From positions 3,331,001 to 3,395,000 of the forward strand of contig NZ_CP133189.1 of NCBI RefSeq assembly GCF_030913655.1: a stretch of DNA of 64,000 bases, in the 5' to 3' direction. A model generated the notes under the pieces. The model did no database searches and had not been told where the DNA came from. It saw only the letters and a program-made list of their open reading frames with translations. The translations under genes were made by a program, and so were the position numbers. Numbering within the stretch: position 1 is the first letter of the stretch; each line of letters opens with the position of its first letter. This stretch comes from Clostridium sp. MB40-C1 (GTDB lineage Bacteria; Bacillota; Clostridia; Clostridiales; Clostridiaceae). Shown in pieces: positions 27,363 through 37,750 of the stretch.

Positions 27363-28544
27363 TTGTTTGGAAATGATGAAAATGTAAAAGATGTAGCATG
27401 GGAAAATGTTGAGAACAACAAATGTGGAACAATAAACTTTAGAAGGAAAAAAAATAAGATGAGAAGCGTATTAAAAGCAGTTTCTGTTATATTAATAGCA
27501 GCGGTATCAGGTGCTGTTACATCTTTATATATTATAAATAAAAGGTATCCCCAAATGCCTGATATTACTCAAAGCAAAAATTTGAGTGATAAAAAAATTA
27601 CAGCAAGCGCTAATGAAGAACATACTAACAATGTAATTACAAAAGTAGCTGATTCAGTTAGCCCTGCTGTTGTTGGAATAAGCAGTAACATTCAAAACTC
27701 ACCTAAGTCTATAAATAAAAGCATGGGATCTGGTGTAATATTTGACTCAAACGGATATATAGTTACAACCTACAACAATATCGAAGGAGCTAGAGAAATA
27801 AATGTTAAATTAGCTAATTCTGGGAAAGAGTTAAAGGCTCAGCTTGTGGGAGGAGATGTTACATCCGATTTAGCTGTAATAAAAATAAATGCTAAAAATT
27901 TACCTGTTGTAAAATTTGGAGATTCTTCAAAAGTAAGAGTGGGAGATTTAGCTATTGCCATTGGAAATTCTGTGGATGAGGAATTTACTGGCTATGTAAC
28001 TGCAGGTATAATTAGTTCTTTAAACAGGAAGGTTAAGGGTGTTAACTCATACTATAGAATTCTTCAAACAGATGCTGACATAAATCCAGCTAATAGTGGT
28101 GGAGCATTATGTAATGAGCGGGGAGATGTTATAGGGATTAATAGTATAAAAATAGGTAAAAATAGATCTAAAGAGATAGAAGGGATAGGATTTGCAGTTC
28201 CTTCTAATGAAGCAAATGAGGTGTTAAGTCAAATAGTTAAGTATGGGAGTCGTGTAAAACCTAGTATTGGGATACATGGTAAACACGTAGTTTTAGATAA
28301 CAAAAGTCATTTAAAAGGAATATATGTGCAAGAAGTTGTAAAGAAAAGCGGAGCAGAAGTTGCTGGAATAAGACCTACAGATATAGTGTTACAGGTAGAT
28401 AATCAGAAATTAAATGAATATAAAGATTTGGTTGGAATTGTAGAGAAACACAAAATAGGTGACAGTGTTAAGTGTAAAGTTTGGAGAAGTGGCAATACTA
28501 TGGATGTAAGTGTAGTTATAGGAGACGATGCTAAGGAGAGGTAG
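27363..28544 (+). CDS. HtrA/DegP-like membrane protein, catalytic histidine replaced
   Basis: This is an HtrA-family protein with a cytoplasmic N-terminus, one membrane helix (about 35-59), a trypsin-like domain and a C-terminal PDZ domain (from about 295). The triad is incomplete. The motif normally reading TNNHVVEGA is TTYNNIEGA, so the histidine is Asn (codon 27774-27776); the aspartate (VTSDLAVIKI) and serine (NPANSGGAL) are present. It is therefore probably a chaperone-like or binding protein and not a protease. The TTG at 27363 is taken as start because AGGAGGTGA ends five bases before it. It follows the two-component genes by 79 bases. Confidence 0.85.
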   Translation: MFGNDENVKDVAWENVENNKCGTINFRRKKNKMRSVLKAVSVILIAAVSGAVTSLYIINKRYPQMPDITQSKNLSDKKITASANEEHTNNVITKVADSVSPAVVGISSNIQNSPKSINKSMGSGVIFDSNGYIVTTYNNIEGAREINVKLANSGKELKAQLVGGDVTSDLAVIKINAKNLPVVKFGDSSKVRVGDLAIAIGNSVDEEFTGYVTAGIISSLNRKVKGVNSYYRILQTDADINPANSGGALCNERGDVIGINSIKIGKNRSKEIEGIGFAVPSNEANEVLSQIVKYGSRVKPSIGIHGKHVVLDNKSHLKGIYVQEVVKKSGAEVAGIRPTDIVLQVDNQKLNEYKDLVGIVEKHKIGDSVKCKVWRSGNTMDVSVVIGDDAKER

Positions 28545-28556
28545 TTTAAATAATAG

Positions 28557-28595
28557 AAACTAAACTCATGAGTTTTTGTCATGGGTTTAGTTTTA
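28557..28595 (+). terminator. Terminator after the HtrA-like gene
   Basis: AAACTAAACTCATGA pairs with TCATGGGTTTAGTTT, followed by Ts. Confidence 0.85.
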
Positions 28596-28671
28596 TGTGC
28601 TTCTTTATTTAATTTTATTTTTAATGTATTATATAAAAGTGGTCAATGTTAATTGTGTGGAGGTAGACAAG

Positions 28672-29241
28672 ATGTTTTTAGTGGTTGGACTTGGAAACCC
28701 TGGTAAAGAATATGAAAAAACTAGACATAATATAGGGTTTGATATGATAGATTTTATATCAGAAAAGTATAAGATTGAAGTCAATAGGAAAAAATTTAAA
28801 GGTATGTATGGGGATGGAAAAATAATTGATGAAAAAGTTATTTTACTTAAACCTGATACGTATATGAATTTAAGTGGAGAATCCGTTAGAGAGGCAGTAG
28901 ATTTTTATAAGATTCCCAATGAAAATATTATAATTTTATATGATGATATAAGTTTAGATGTAGGTAAAATTAGAATAAGACCAAAAGGAAGTGCTGGAGG
29001 ACATAATGGAATAAAAAACATTATCGCTAATCTTAATAGCGATATTTTTCCAAGAATCAAAATAGGAGTAGGACAGCCTTCCTATGATGACTTAGTTTCT
29101 CATGTTTTAGGAAAATTTTGTAAGGAAGATAGAGAAAAAGTTGAGAAAATTTTTCATATAATTGCAAAAGCGATTGAAACTATTATTGAAAGTGGAGTTG
29201 CTGAATCTATGAATAAGTTTAATGGGGTTAAAGTAGAGTAA
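28672..29241 (+). CDS. pth: Peptidyl-tRNA hydrolase
   Basis: Pth frees tRNA from peptidyl-tRNA dropped by ribosomes. [20 protein letters not shown] contains the conserved N and catalytic H20; [11 protein letters not shown] and [11 protein letters not shown] are also present. The ATG at 28672 follows GGAGGT and gives the usual 189 residues; the open frame continues upstream but without a fitting start. mfd starts 18 bases after the stop codon, the same order as in Bacillus. Confidence 0.97.
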   Translation: MFLVVGLGNPGKEYEKTRHNIGFDMIDFISEKYKIEVNRKKFKGMYGDGKIIDEKVILLKPDTYMNLSGESVREAVDFYKIPNENIIILYDDISLDVGKIRIRPKGSAGGHNGIKNIIANLNSDIFPRIKIGVGQPSYDDLVSHVLGKFCKEDREKVEKIFHIIAKAIETIIESGVAESMNKFNGVKVE

Positions 29242-29259
29242 TATGAGAGGTGTATACAT

Positions 29260-32200
29260 ATGAGACTAAAAGGGCTGATGCAGCCTTTATACGAGAGTAG
29301 TTCATTTAAAAGGATAATAGATAAGCTTGATGAAAATAAAGTTCCAATAGAAGTTTTAGGAGTTTCTGATTCAGCAAGAAGTTATTTTATAAATGGGTTA
29401 TATGAAAATGAGGAAAAATCTATCTTTATTTTTACTAATAGTGACGTAGATGCAAAAAATTTATATGAAGACATTTCTTTTTATATACCTAATGTGTACT
29501 ATTTTCCTATTAAAGAAGTAGTTTTCTATAACATATATGCTATTTCTGGTGATCTTAGGTGGGAAAGACTTAAAGTTATAAGGGAAATGCTAAAAAAAGG
29601 TAGAAAAATAATTGTTACCTCAATGGAAGCTCTAGCATCAAATTATATTCCACCAGAGATGTATTTAAAGTATACATTTAATTTTTCTGTGGGAGATAGT
29701 ATTGATTTAGAAGAATTAAGTGAAAAACTGGTTTTGAGTGGGTATGAAAGGGTTAGTATTGTAGAGGGTAAGGGAGAATTCTCTATAAGGGGTGGAATAT
29801 TAGATATTTATTCTCCAATAGAATCTGTACCATATAGGATTGAACTTTTTGGAGATGAAATAGATTCCATAAGAAGTTTTAATACGGATTCTCAAAGAAG
29901 TATAGAGAAATTTAGGAATATAGAAATTTTTCCTGCTAAAGAGATGGTATTTACTAAGGAGAGCTTGGAAACAGGTTATAATGGGATTCAAGAAGACTTA
30001 GAGAAAGCAAAAAATATTCTTAAAGATAATCCAGAGAGTTTAGAGAGATTAGAAAGCGCTACATTATCTAATTTAGAACTTCTAAAAGAAAATTGGAATT
30101 TTGAGAGTATAGATAGCTACTTACCTTATTTTTATGATAAATCACATTCTTTACTTCAATACATGAGAGATGCATTAGTGATTATTAATGATACTCAGAG
30201 GTGTACGGGAAAACTTGAAAGTTTATATTTGGAGTTTGAAGAAGATTACAAAGGATTTCTTCAGAGAGGTAGTATAATTTCAAAACAGTTAGGGCTACTT
30301 ATAGATAAAGACAGATTATACGAAGAACTCTTATCTAGAAGAATTATCACCATAAATGCAATAGCTAAAGAAGAAAAGAAATTTAAGGCAGTTATTAGTG
30401 AAAGTTTTTCACAAGTAAGTTTAAGTGGGTATGGTGGAAAATTAGATCTTTTAATTGAGGATATTAAAGATAAAAAAGCTAAGGGATATAAAACAGTTAT
30501 ATTAGCAGCAACAAGGCCAAGAGGACAAAGGTTAGTAGAAACTCTTAGGAATAGAGATATTGAGAGTGTATATAAAGATGTTATAGAGGATATACAATAT
30601 GGAGAAGTTGTAGTAACTTTTGGAAATCAAATTCAAGGCTTTGAATATCCTGAATTTAAAATATGTGTAATATCTGATAAAGAGGTATTTGGGAAATCAA
30701 GACGAAAGAGTACTCGTGTTAATAAAAAAGGTGTTGGGAAGATAAAGAGTTTTACAGAGTTAAAACCAGGAGACTATGTTGTACATACTAATCATGGTAT
30801 AGGTGTATATAAAGGTATAAAACAACTAGAAGTTCAGGGACATAAGAAAGATTATTTAGAGCTTAGCTATAATTCGGAAGATAAGTTATTTGTACCTGTT
30901 GAGCAACTTGATTTAGTGCAAAAATATATTGGAACCGAAGGAAAAGAACCTAAGGTAAATAAATTAGGTGGTAGTGAATGGGTCAAAGCTAAAAATAAAG
31001 TTAGAAAAGCAATAAATGAAGTGGCAGAAGATTTAGTTAAGCTATATGCTGTAAGATCTACATTAAAGGGACATAAATTTTCAAATGATACTGTTTGGCA
31101 AAAACAATTTGAAGACGAGTTTCCATATCAAGAAACTCCAGATCAGATTACTGCAATTTCAGAGATAAAAAAAGATATGGAATCTATGAAGGTTATGGAT
31201 AGATTGATTTGTGGAGATGTTGGATATGGTAAAACAGAGGTTGCTATAAGGGCAGCTTTTAAAGCTGTAATGGATGGCAAACAAGTAGCTATCTTGGTAC
31301 CTACAACTATTTTAGCTGAACAGCACTATAAAAATTTAGTTGAAAGATTTTCTGATTTCCCTATAAAAATTGATATGGTAAGTAGATTTAGAACTCCGGC
31401 AGTTCAAAAAGCTACTTTAAAAGAAGTGAAGGCAGGAAATATTGATATACTAATAGGTACTCATAGAATTCTTCAAAAGGATGTTCAATTTAAAGATTTA
31501 GGTTTGCTTATAGTAGATGAAGAGCAGCGTTTTGGAGTGACTCACAAAGAAAAGATAAAAAACATCAAAAAGAATGTAGATGTGTTAACTTTAACTGCTA
31601 CCCCTATACCAAGGACATTACATATGTCTCTCACTGGTATAAGGGATATAAGTGTTATAGAAACGCCACCTGAAGAAAGATATCCTGTACAAACTTATGT
31701 AGTGGAATTTAATGATCAACTCATTTCTGATGCAATAATGAGAGAAATAGATAGAGGAGGACAGGTTTATTTTGTATATAATAGGGTGGGTTCAATAAAA
31801 GAAGCTGCTGCTTATATAAAAAGATTATTGCCAGATATAAAAATAGGTATTGCTCATGGGCAAATGCCTGAAAGAGAACTAGAAAAAGTAATGCTTGACT
31901 TCATGAATAAAGAATATGATATGTTGGTTTGTACTACAATTATAGAAACAGGACTGGATATACAAAACGCTAACACTATGATAATATATGATGCTGATAA
32001 ATTTGGGTTGTCCCAATTATATCAACTTAGAGGAAGGGTTGGTAGAACTAATAGAATAGCCTATGCTTATTTAACATATAGAAAAGATAAAATGCTTACT
32101 GAGGTAGCTGAGAAAAGGCTAAAAGCTATAAAGGATTTTACAGAATTAGGCTCAGGATTTAAAATTGCTATGAGAGATCTTGAAATAAGGGGGTCAGGTA

Positions 32201-32772
32201 ATATTATTGGTTCTGCACAACATGGGCATATGGCTTCTGTGGGATATGATTTATACTGTAGAATGCTTGAGGACACTATAAGGTTAGTTAAGGGAGAAAT
32301 AGAAAGTGAACCTTTTGAAACAGTAGTTGATATAAAGATAGATGCTTATATTCCAAAGGAATATATTCAAGATGAAGTGCAGAAAATAGAGGTTTATAAG
32401 AAGATAGCTAGTATTGACTCAAAAGAAAGTATGATGGACATACAAGAAGAATTAGAAGATAGATTTTCTGATATACCTTCATCTCTTGAGAATCTTATTA
32501 ACATAGCTTACCTTAAGAGTATGGCGAATAAGGTTGGTATAGAAGAAATAAAAGAAAAAAGGCAAGAAGTTTTAATTAAATTTGAAAGTAAGAAATGGAT
32601 GACAGAGGAATTAATTAAATCAATAATGAAAAAATACAAAGGAAATATTATGTTTAAATTTGGAGAAGATCCTGTCTTAGGATATAATTTAAATAATGTA
32701 AAAAAAGAGGATTTGATTAATGAACTGATAGAATTAGTAGAATATATCAAAGGTATAGTTGAAACAAAGTAG
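29260..32772 (+). CDS. mfd: Transcription-repair coupling factor
   Basis: Mfd pushes stalled RNA polymerase off DNA lesions and recruits UvrA. At 1170 residues it is full length. In order: UvrB-like N-terminal region, CarD-like polymerase-interaction domain (PGDYVVHTNHGIGVYKGI near 505), RecG-type translocase with Walker A CGDVGYGKTEVA, DEEQRFG box and TATPIPRT, helicase motif VI LRGRVGR, and the C-terminal UvrA-masking domain. AGAGGTG lies nine bases before the ATG. Confidence 0.98.
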   Translation: MRLKGLMQPLYESSSFKRIIDKLDENKVPIEVLGVSDSARSYFINGLYENEEKSIFIFTNSDVDAKNLYEDISFYIPNVYYFPIKEVVFYNIYAISGDLRWERLKVIREMLKKGRKIIVTSMEALASNYIPPEMYLKYTFNFSVGDSIDLEELSEKLVLSGYERVSIVEGKGEFSIRGGILDIYSPIESVPYRIELFGDEIDSIRSFNTDSQRSIEKFRNIEIFPAKEMVFTKESLETGYNGIQEDLEKAKNILKDNPESLERLESATLSNLELLKENWNFESIDSYLPYFYDKSHSLLQYMRDALVIINDTQRCTGKLESLYLEFEEDYKGFLQRGSIISKQLGLLIDKDRLYEELLSRRIITINAIAKEEKKFKAVISESFSQVSLSGYGGKLDLLIEDIKDKKAKGYKTVILAATRPRGQRLVETLRNRDIESVYKDVIEDIQYGEVVVTFGNQIQGFEYPEFKICVISDKEVFGKSRRKSTRVNKKGVGKIKSFTELKPGDYVVHTNHGIGVYKGIKQLEVQGHKKDYLELSYNSEDKLFVPVEQLDLVQKYIGTEGKEPKVNKLGGSEWVKAKNKVRKAINEVAEDLVKLYAVRSTLKGHKFSNDTVWQKQFEDEFPYQETPDQITAISEIKKDMESMKVMDRLICGDVGYGKTEVAIRAAFKAVMDGKQVAILVPTTILAEQHYKNLVERFSDFPIKIDMVSRFRTPAVQKATLKEVKAGNIDILIGTHRILQKDVQFKDLGLLIVDEEQRFGVTHKEKIKNIKKNVDVLTLTATPIPRTLHMSLTGIRDISVIETPPEERYPVQTYVVEFNDQLISDAIMREIDRGGQVYFVYNRVGSIKEAAAYIKRLLPDIKIGIAHGQMPERELEKVMLDFMNKEYDMLVCTTIIETGLDIQNANTMIIYDADKFGLSQLYQLRGRVGRTNRIAYAYLTYRKDKMLTEVAEKRLKAIKDFTELGSGFKIAMRDLEIRGSGNIIGSAQHGHMASVGYDLYCRMLEDTIRLVKGEIESEPFETVVDIKIDAYIPKEYIQDEVQKIEVYKKIASIDSKESMMDIQEELEDRFSDIPSSLENLINIAYLKSMANKVGIEEIKEKRQEVLIKFESKKWMTEELIKSIMKKYKGNIMFKFGEDPVLGYNLNNVKKEDLINELIELVEYIKGIVETK

Positions 32773-32829
32773 TTTTGTGATAAAATGGATTTATGACAAA
32801 AAAATACATGAAAAGAGAGGGATAATAAA

Positions 32830-33849
32830 GTGAAGAATATAAGAAAAATAGTTGCTTGTGCAGCCATATTTGTTTTTTCAGTATCAACAATAGGATGTAA
32901 AATGATAGAAAAGACTCCAGAAGCTATAGCTAAAACTGTAGTTGCTAAAGTGGGAGATAAAAACATAACAAGAGGAGAACTAGATAAAAATTACCAAACG
33001 GTAATGATGATTGAACAAGCTAAGCAAAAATATGGAGAAAAATATTATGAAAATGAAGAAGCAAAAGATCTATTGAAACAGCAAAAATCTCAAGTGCTAA
33101 ATGGAATGGCAATGGAAGAAGCTGTACTACAAGAAGCTGAAAAAGCAAAAGCGGTACCTAAAGAAGAAGATTTGAACAAAGAGATTCAAAAGAAAATAGA
33201 TGAATTTAAGAAAAGTCAAAATATTAAGGATGATAAGGCTTATCAAGAGTCGTTAAAGCAAAATAAATTAACACCTGATGAGTTTAAGACTTTAATTAAA
33301 AAAAATATTATAATTGAGAAATACCATAATCAAATTGTAAAAGCCATAAAAGTTGAAGATAAAGAAATGCAAGATTATTATAATAAATTAAAAGATAAGT
33401 ATCCTGCTAAAGAAACTGAACCTACTAAAGTACATTTAGCACATATACTTGTTGAAACAGAAGAAAAAGCTAAAGAAGTTAAAGCAAAATTAGATAAAGG
33501 TGAAGATTTTGCGAAACTTGCCAAAGAGTATGGAACAGATGGTACTAAGGAAAATGGTGGAGACTTAGGTACTGTAGTAGTTCCAGAAGGAAAAATGGAT
33601 GATGATTTCATGGCAGGTGCTATGAAACTTAAAGATGGTCAGATATCAGCTCCAGTTAAAACTCAATGGGGATATCATTTCATTAAAATGATAAAGAGAG
33701 AAGATAAACCTGCAAAAGCATTTGCTCAAGCAAAAGAGCAAATAAGAAAAGATTTAACAGAAAAGAAGACAGAAGATGTATGGAATAAGAAATTAAAAGA
33801 AATAAAAGATAATGCAAAAATTAAAATATATGAAGATAAACTAGTTTAA
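32830..33849 (+). CDS. prsA: PrsA-type lipoprotein foldase (parvulin peptidyl-prolyl isomerase)
   Basis: A lipid-anchored isomerase that helps secreted proteins fold outside the membrane. The signal peptide ends in the lipobox STIG-C23. A long helical chaperone region precedes the parvulin domain (about 195-290), with VHLAHILVETEEKA and QWGYHFIKM. The protein is lysine-rich, as PrsA proteins are. The start is GTG after GAGAGGG. Its place between mfd and spoVT is an insertion compared with Bacillus. Confidence 0.92.
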   Translation: MKNIRKIVACAAIFVFSVSTIGCKMIEKTPEAIAKTVVAKVGDKNITRGELDKNYQTVMMIEQAKQKYGEKYYENEEAKDLLKQQKSQVLNGMAMEEAVLQEAEKAKAVPKEEDLNKEIQKKIDEFKKSQNIKDDKAYQESLKQNKLTPDEFKTLIKKNIIIEKYHNQIVKAIKVEDKEMQDYYNKLKDKYPAKETEPTKVHLAHILVETEEKAKEVKAKLDKGEDFAKLAKEYGTDGTKENGGDLGTVVVPEGKMDDDFMAGAMKLKDGQISAPVKTQWGYHFIKMIKREDKPAKAFAQAKEQIRKDLTEKKTEDVWNKKLKEIKDNAKIKIYEDKLV

Positions 33850-33861
33850 TTAAAAAATAGT

Positions 33862-33899
33862 TAAAAAGATGGTACTTGTCGTATCATCTTTTTTTTAGT
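33862..33899 (+). terminator. Terminator of prsA
   Basis: AAAGATGGTAC pairs with GTATCATCTTT across a short loop, followed by a long T run. Confidence 0.85.
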
Positions 33900-33995
33900 A
33901 TTAAAATTAAAGCTATACATTTGTGTATAAAATTTCATATTTCGATAGATACTAATATGGAAAAAAATATTTCTTGTGATAAGGAGGTAAACTTG

Positions 33996-34547
33996 ATGAA
34001 AGCAACAGGTATTGTTAGGCGTATAGACGATTTAGGAAGAGTAGTAATCCCTAAAGAAATTAGAAGAACTCTAAGGATTAGAGAAGGAGATCCTTTAGAA
34101 ATATTTACCGATAGAGAAGGGGGGGTAATATTAAAAAAGTATTCACCAATAGAAGAATTAAGCAATTTTTCAAAAGAATATGCTGAATCATTACAAACAA
34201 CAATTGGACACATAGTACTTATTTGTGATAAAGATAATATTTTATCTGTAAGTGGAACTTCTAAGAAAGAATATATGGATAAAAAAATAAGTTCGGAAAT
34301 TGAACAGATTATGGAAGAAAGAAAAGGAGCTAATCTTGGTGAAGGAGCAAATAAAATAATTCCTTTAATAGATGATGAAGAGGTAGAAGGGAAATACTCT
34401 GCACAGGTTATACATCCTATAATTGCTGAAGGAGATACAATAGGTGCTGTTATAATAGCTTCAAAAGAAGACAATGTTAAATTTGGAGAAGTTGAAGTTA
34501 AATTAGCAGAAACAGCCGCAGCATTTTTAGGAAAACAAATGGAATAG
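33996..34547 (+). CDS. spoVT: Stage V sporulation regulator SpoVT
   Basis: SpoVT is a forespore transcription factor acting with sigma-G. The N-terminal swapped-hairpin AbrB-type DNA-binding domain reads ATGIVRRIDDLGRVVIPKEI, and the C-terminal GAF-like domain ends near AETAAAFLGKQM. The open frame begins at 33876, but the ATG at 33996 follows a perfect AAGGAGGTAA and gives 183 residues, close to the Bacillus length. Confidence 0.97.
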   Translation: MKATGIVRRIDDLGRVVIPKEIRRTLRIREGDPLEIFTDREGGVILKKYSPIEELSNFSKEYAESLQTTIGHIVLICDKDNILSVSGTSKKEYMDKKISSEIEQIMEERKGANLGEGANKIIPLIDDEEVEGKYSAQVIHPIIAEGDTIGAVIIASKEDNVKFGEVEVKLAETAAAFLGKQME

Positions 34548-34549
34548 TA

Positions 34550-34578
34550 AATGGCAGGAAGACTGCCATTTACTATTT
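34550..34578 (+). terminator. Terminator of spoVT
   Basis: AAATGGCAG pairs with CTGCCATTT across five bases, followed by ACTATTT. Confidence 0.8.
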
Positions 34579-34640
34579 AAGTAATAATATCTTCATTTTT
34601 AAAATATTTATATTTAAAGAGTAATAATGGAGGTATTATT

Positions 34641-36176
34641 TTGAAAAAACAATCATTATTGAGAGGAACATTTATTTTAGGTTTTGCAGGAATATTCTCT
34701 AGAGCACTAGGAATGCTGTTTAGAATTCCTTTAACGATTTTAATCGGGGATGAGGGGATTGGATATTATCAGATGGCATATCCGCTATATATGCTTTTTA
34801 TAGCAGGGGCATCGGGAGTGCCGCTTGCTATGTCAAAAATGATATCTGAAAAAAACGCAAAAGGGGATGATGTGGGGGTAATTCAAATTCTTAAACAAGC
34901 GCTTTTATTAATGGTTATATTTGGAATAACTATAAGTTTAATAATGTTTACATTCTCTAATGTATTCATTAAGCTTTTTAGATGGCATAAAAATTCATAT
35001 TATTCTTTGATAGCTCTTGCTACTGCACCAGTTTTTATTGCTATTATGAATGTATTTAGGGGGTTCTTTCAGGGACTTCAAAATATGACACCTACAGCTA
35101 TTTCTCAAATTTTAGAACAAATTGCAAGAGTAATCGTAGGAATTGGACTTGCTGTTATGCTTCTCCCAAAAGGAATTCAATACGCTGCAGGAGGAGCCAC
35201 ATTAGGAGCAGCTGCAGGTGGAATTCTAGGAACATTATATTTAATAAGTAGATATAAAAAAATAAGGTTTAAGATGGGAATTAGTGATGTTAAATATAAC
35301 CATGATATTATGGAGGATTTGATAAGACTTGCTGTTCCAATCTCTATAGGAGCTTGTGCAGGTACAATTATGAATGTAATAGATACAATTATTGTACCAC
35401 AGAATCTTCTTAAAGCAGGATATACAGCAAAGGAATCGGCTATATTATATGGACAACTTACAGGTAAAGCTGCAGTCCTTGTAAATGTACCTTTGACATT
35501 ATCAGCTGCATTATGTGCTGTAATTGTACCTATAATTTCTGAGGCCTACTTATTAAATGACAAGCATAAATTAAATAGAAATATTTTGTCTTCTATAAAA
35601 ATATCTTTAGTAGTTGCATTACCTTCTTTGTTAGGATTATACTTTTTAGCATGGCCTATACTGAACCTTATATTTAGTGGACAGGTATCAGGACATGAAA
35701 TATTAAAATATTCTTCACTATCAATCCCATTTATTATATTAGCTCAGACAACAACTGTTATATTACAAGCAACTACATCAAAAAAACTTCCTGTTATTAA
35801 TCTATTTATAGGGTGTATAGTGAAAATAATTGTAAGTAATATATTGATACCTATACCAAATGTGAATATCTATGGTGCTATCGCAGGAACTTTTTGTGCT
35901 TATGGTACAGCTACTGTGTTAAATATTAGGCTTCTAAAAAAGAGTTTAAATATAAGGATGAATTTATACGAAAGTTTAATTAAACCTGCCTATGCTTCTA
36001 TGATAATGATAGTTACGGTAGTTTTTATATACGTTAAGATATATAAGTATACTTTAAATAATTCTATTTCTTGTTTAATTGCGGTACTTATAGGTATAAT
36101 AATATATATGATTCTAGTTTTAGCATTTAAAGTAATGAATTTTAAAGAACTTATAGGTAAGAGGGGTAGGAAATGA
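34641..36176 (+). CDS. spoVB: SpoVB-family lipid flippase (MOP superfamily)
   Basis: This is a polysaccharide-transporter-family membrane protein with about 14 helices in 511 residues. It starts LLRGTFILGFAGIFSRALGM and is full length. SpoVB is needed for spore cortex synthesis and is thought to flip a lipid-linked precursor in the forespore membrane. The start is TTG after GGAGG. Its place between spoVT and mazG/yabN matches Bacillus; that supports spoVB over other MOP paralogues. Confidence 0.9.
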   Translation: MKKQSLLRGTFILGFAGIFSRALGMLFRIPLTILIGDEGIGYYQMAYPLYMLFIAGASGVPLAMSKMISEKNAKGDDVGVIQILKQALLLMVIFGITISLIMFTFSNVFIKLFRWHKNSYYSLIALATAPVFIAIMNVFRGFFQGLQNMTPTAISQILEQIARVIVGIGLAVMLLPKGIQYAAGGATLGAAAGGILGTLYLISRYKKIRFKMGISDVKYNHDIMEDLIRLAVPISIGACAGTIMNVIDTIIVPQNLLKAGYTAKESAILYGQLTGKAAVLVNVPLTLSAALCAVIVPIISEAYLLNDKHKLNRNILSSIKISLVVALPSLLGLYFLAWPILNLIFSGQVSGHEILKYSSLSIPFIILAQTTTVILQATTSKKLPVINLFIGCIVKIIVSNILIPIPNVNIYGAIAGTFCAYGTATVLNIRLLKKSLNIRMNLYESLIKPAYASMIMIVTVVFIYVKIYKYTLNNSISCLIAVLIGIIIYMILVLAFKVMNFKELIGKRGRK

Positions 36177-36198
36177 TTACGAAAAGGAGAAAGTTTAT

Positions 36199-37644
36199 AT
36201 GATAAAGGTTGTTGGATTGGGGCCAGGAAGTGTAGAAGCACTTACAATTGGGACTTTAGAAGCATTAAAGGATAGTAATAATGTGTATTTGAGAACAGAC
36301 AAACATCCCAATATTGATCATTTGAAAAAAATTGGAGTAGAGTTTAAATCTTATGATTATGTCTATGAAAAAGCAAGCAATTTTGATGATGTATATGAGT
36401 TTATTGCTCAAGATTTATTGGATAATTACAAAATATGTGGTGAACTTGTATATGCAGTGCCAGGAAATCCTTTCAAAGGAGAAAAGTCTGTTGAAATATT
36501 AGTAAAGCTTTGTGAAGAACAAGATATAGATATAGATATTTTGCCGGCAGTTAGTTTTGTAGATGCTATGGTTGAAAGTTTAAAAGTGGATCCATTTGAT
36601 GGATTAAAGATAATAGATTCTTTTGATATTAAAAATCAAATTTTAGATAAAAGAGTTGGAATAATAGTAGCACAAGTTTATAATAAGTTTATAGCATCAG
36701 AGGTTAAGTTAGCTTTATTAGAATATTATAATGATGAAACAGAAATATACTTTGTAAGAGCAGCAGGTGTTAAAGATGTTGAAAGTATTAGAAAGATAAA
36801 AATTTATGAACTTGATAGACAAGAAGACATTGATCATCTAACATCCATATATATACCCAAAAATGCAGAAGCTACAAAAGATTTTTATGATTTATTGGAC
36901 ATAATGGATACTCTAAGGGGAGAAAATGGATGCCCATGGGATAAAGAACAAACTCATTTATCATTAAAAAAGTGTTTAATAGAGGAATGTTATGAGGTCT
37001 TAGAGGCAATTGATGAAGAAGATGAGGATAAAATAATAGAAGAGTTAGGTGATGTCCTTCTTCAAGTTGTATTTCATGCACAAATAGGAAAAGAAGATGG
37101 ATATTTCAATGTAAATGATATTGTACAAGGAATTTGCACTAAGCTAATTCAAAGACATCCTCATGTATTTGGAAAAATTACTGTTGGCAATTCTAGTGAA
37201 GTTTTGGTAAACTGGGATAAAATAAAGAAAATAGAAAAAGGGTTCGATAAATACACTGATGAGTTAAAACATGTACCTAAAAATTTGCCTGCTTTAATGA
37301 GAGCAGATAAGGTTCAAAAGAAAGCTGCTAAAGTTGGGTTTGATTGGAATGATGTTAAACCAGCTATGAATAAAGTAATTGAAGAATTAAATGAGATAAA
37401 ACAGGTATATAAAACCCAAAACAAGGAAAAAATAGCAGGTGAAATAGGAGATTTAATATTTAGTAGTGTAAATATCGCAAGATTGCTTGACATTGACCCT
37501 GAGCTTGCATTAAATTATACTATAGACAAATTTATTAATAGATTTGAATACATAGAAAAAAGTGCTTTAAAAGATGGAAAAAAATTAGAAGAAATGTCTT
37601 TGAATGAAATGGATGAATTGTGGGAAGAATCAAAGACAAAATAA
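36199..37644 (+). CDS. mazG: YabN-type fusion: SAM methyltransferase-like domain plus MazG pyrophosphohydrolase
   Basis: Residues 1-220 form a tetrapyrrole-methylase-like domain (IKVVGLGPGSVEALT, YAVPGNPFKGEKSVE). Residues 230-481 form a double MazG domain with the metal-binding EECYEVLEAI and EELGDVLLQVVFHA. The MazG part hydrolyses nucleoside triphosphates to monophosphates. The fused methylase-like part has no known substrate. GGAG lies ten bases before the ATG. It follows spoVB by 22 bases. Confidence 0.95.
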   Translation: MIKVVGLGPGSVEALTIGTLEALKDSNNVYLRTDKHPNIDHLKKIGVEFKSYDYVYEKASNFDDVYEFIAQDLLDNYKICGELVYAVPGNPFKGEKSVEILVKLCEEQDIDIDILPAVSFVDAMVESLKVDPFDGLKIIDSFDIKNQILDKRVGIIVAQVYNKFIASEVKLALLEYYNDETEIYFVRAAGVKDVESIRKIKIYELDRQEDIDHLTSIYIPKNAEATKDFYDLLDIMDTLRGENGCPWDKEQTHLSLKKCLIEECYEVLEAIDEEDEDKIIEELGDVLLQVVFHAQIGKEDGYFNVNDIVQGICTKLIQRHPHVFGKITVGNSSEVLVNWDKIKKIEKGFDKYTDELKHVPKNLPALMRADKVQKKAAKVGFDWNDVKPAMNKVIEELNEIKQVYKTQNKEKIAGEIGDLIFSSVNIARLLDIDPELALNYTIDKFINRFEYIEKSALKDGKKLEEMSLNEMDELWEESKTK

Positions 37645-37750
37645 TTACTTAAGTTTTTAGTTAAAAGTTCTTATAAAAAAGGATTTTTAATTTAAATGAA
37701 GAATAAACTTTATATCATTATTTGATAATAATTTAAGGGAGGTAACAAAG

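Noticed and set aside
33935..34474. A 179-codon minus-strand frame
   Set aside because: It is antisense to spoVT, which has the better start and family motifs.
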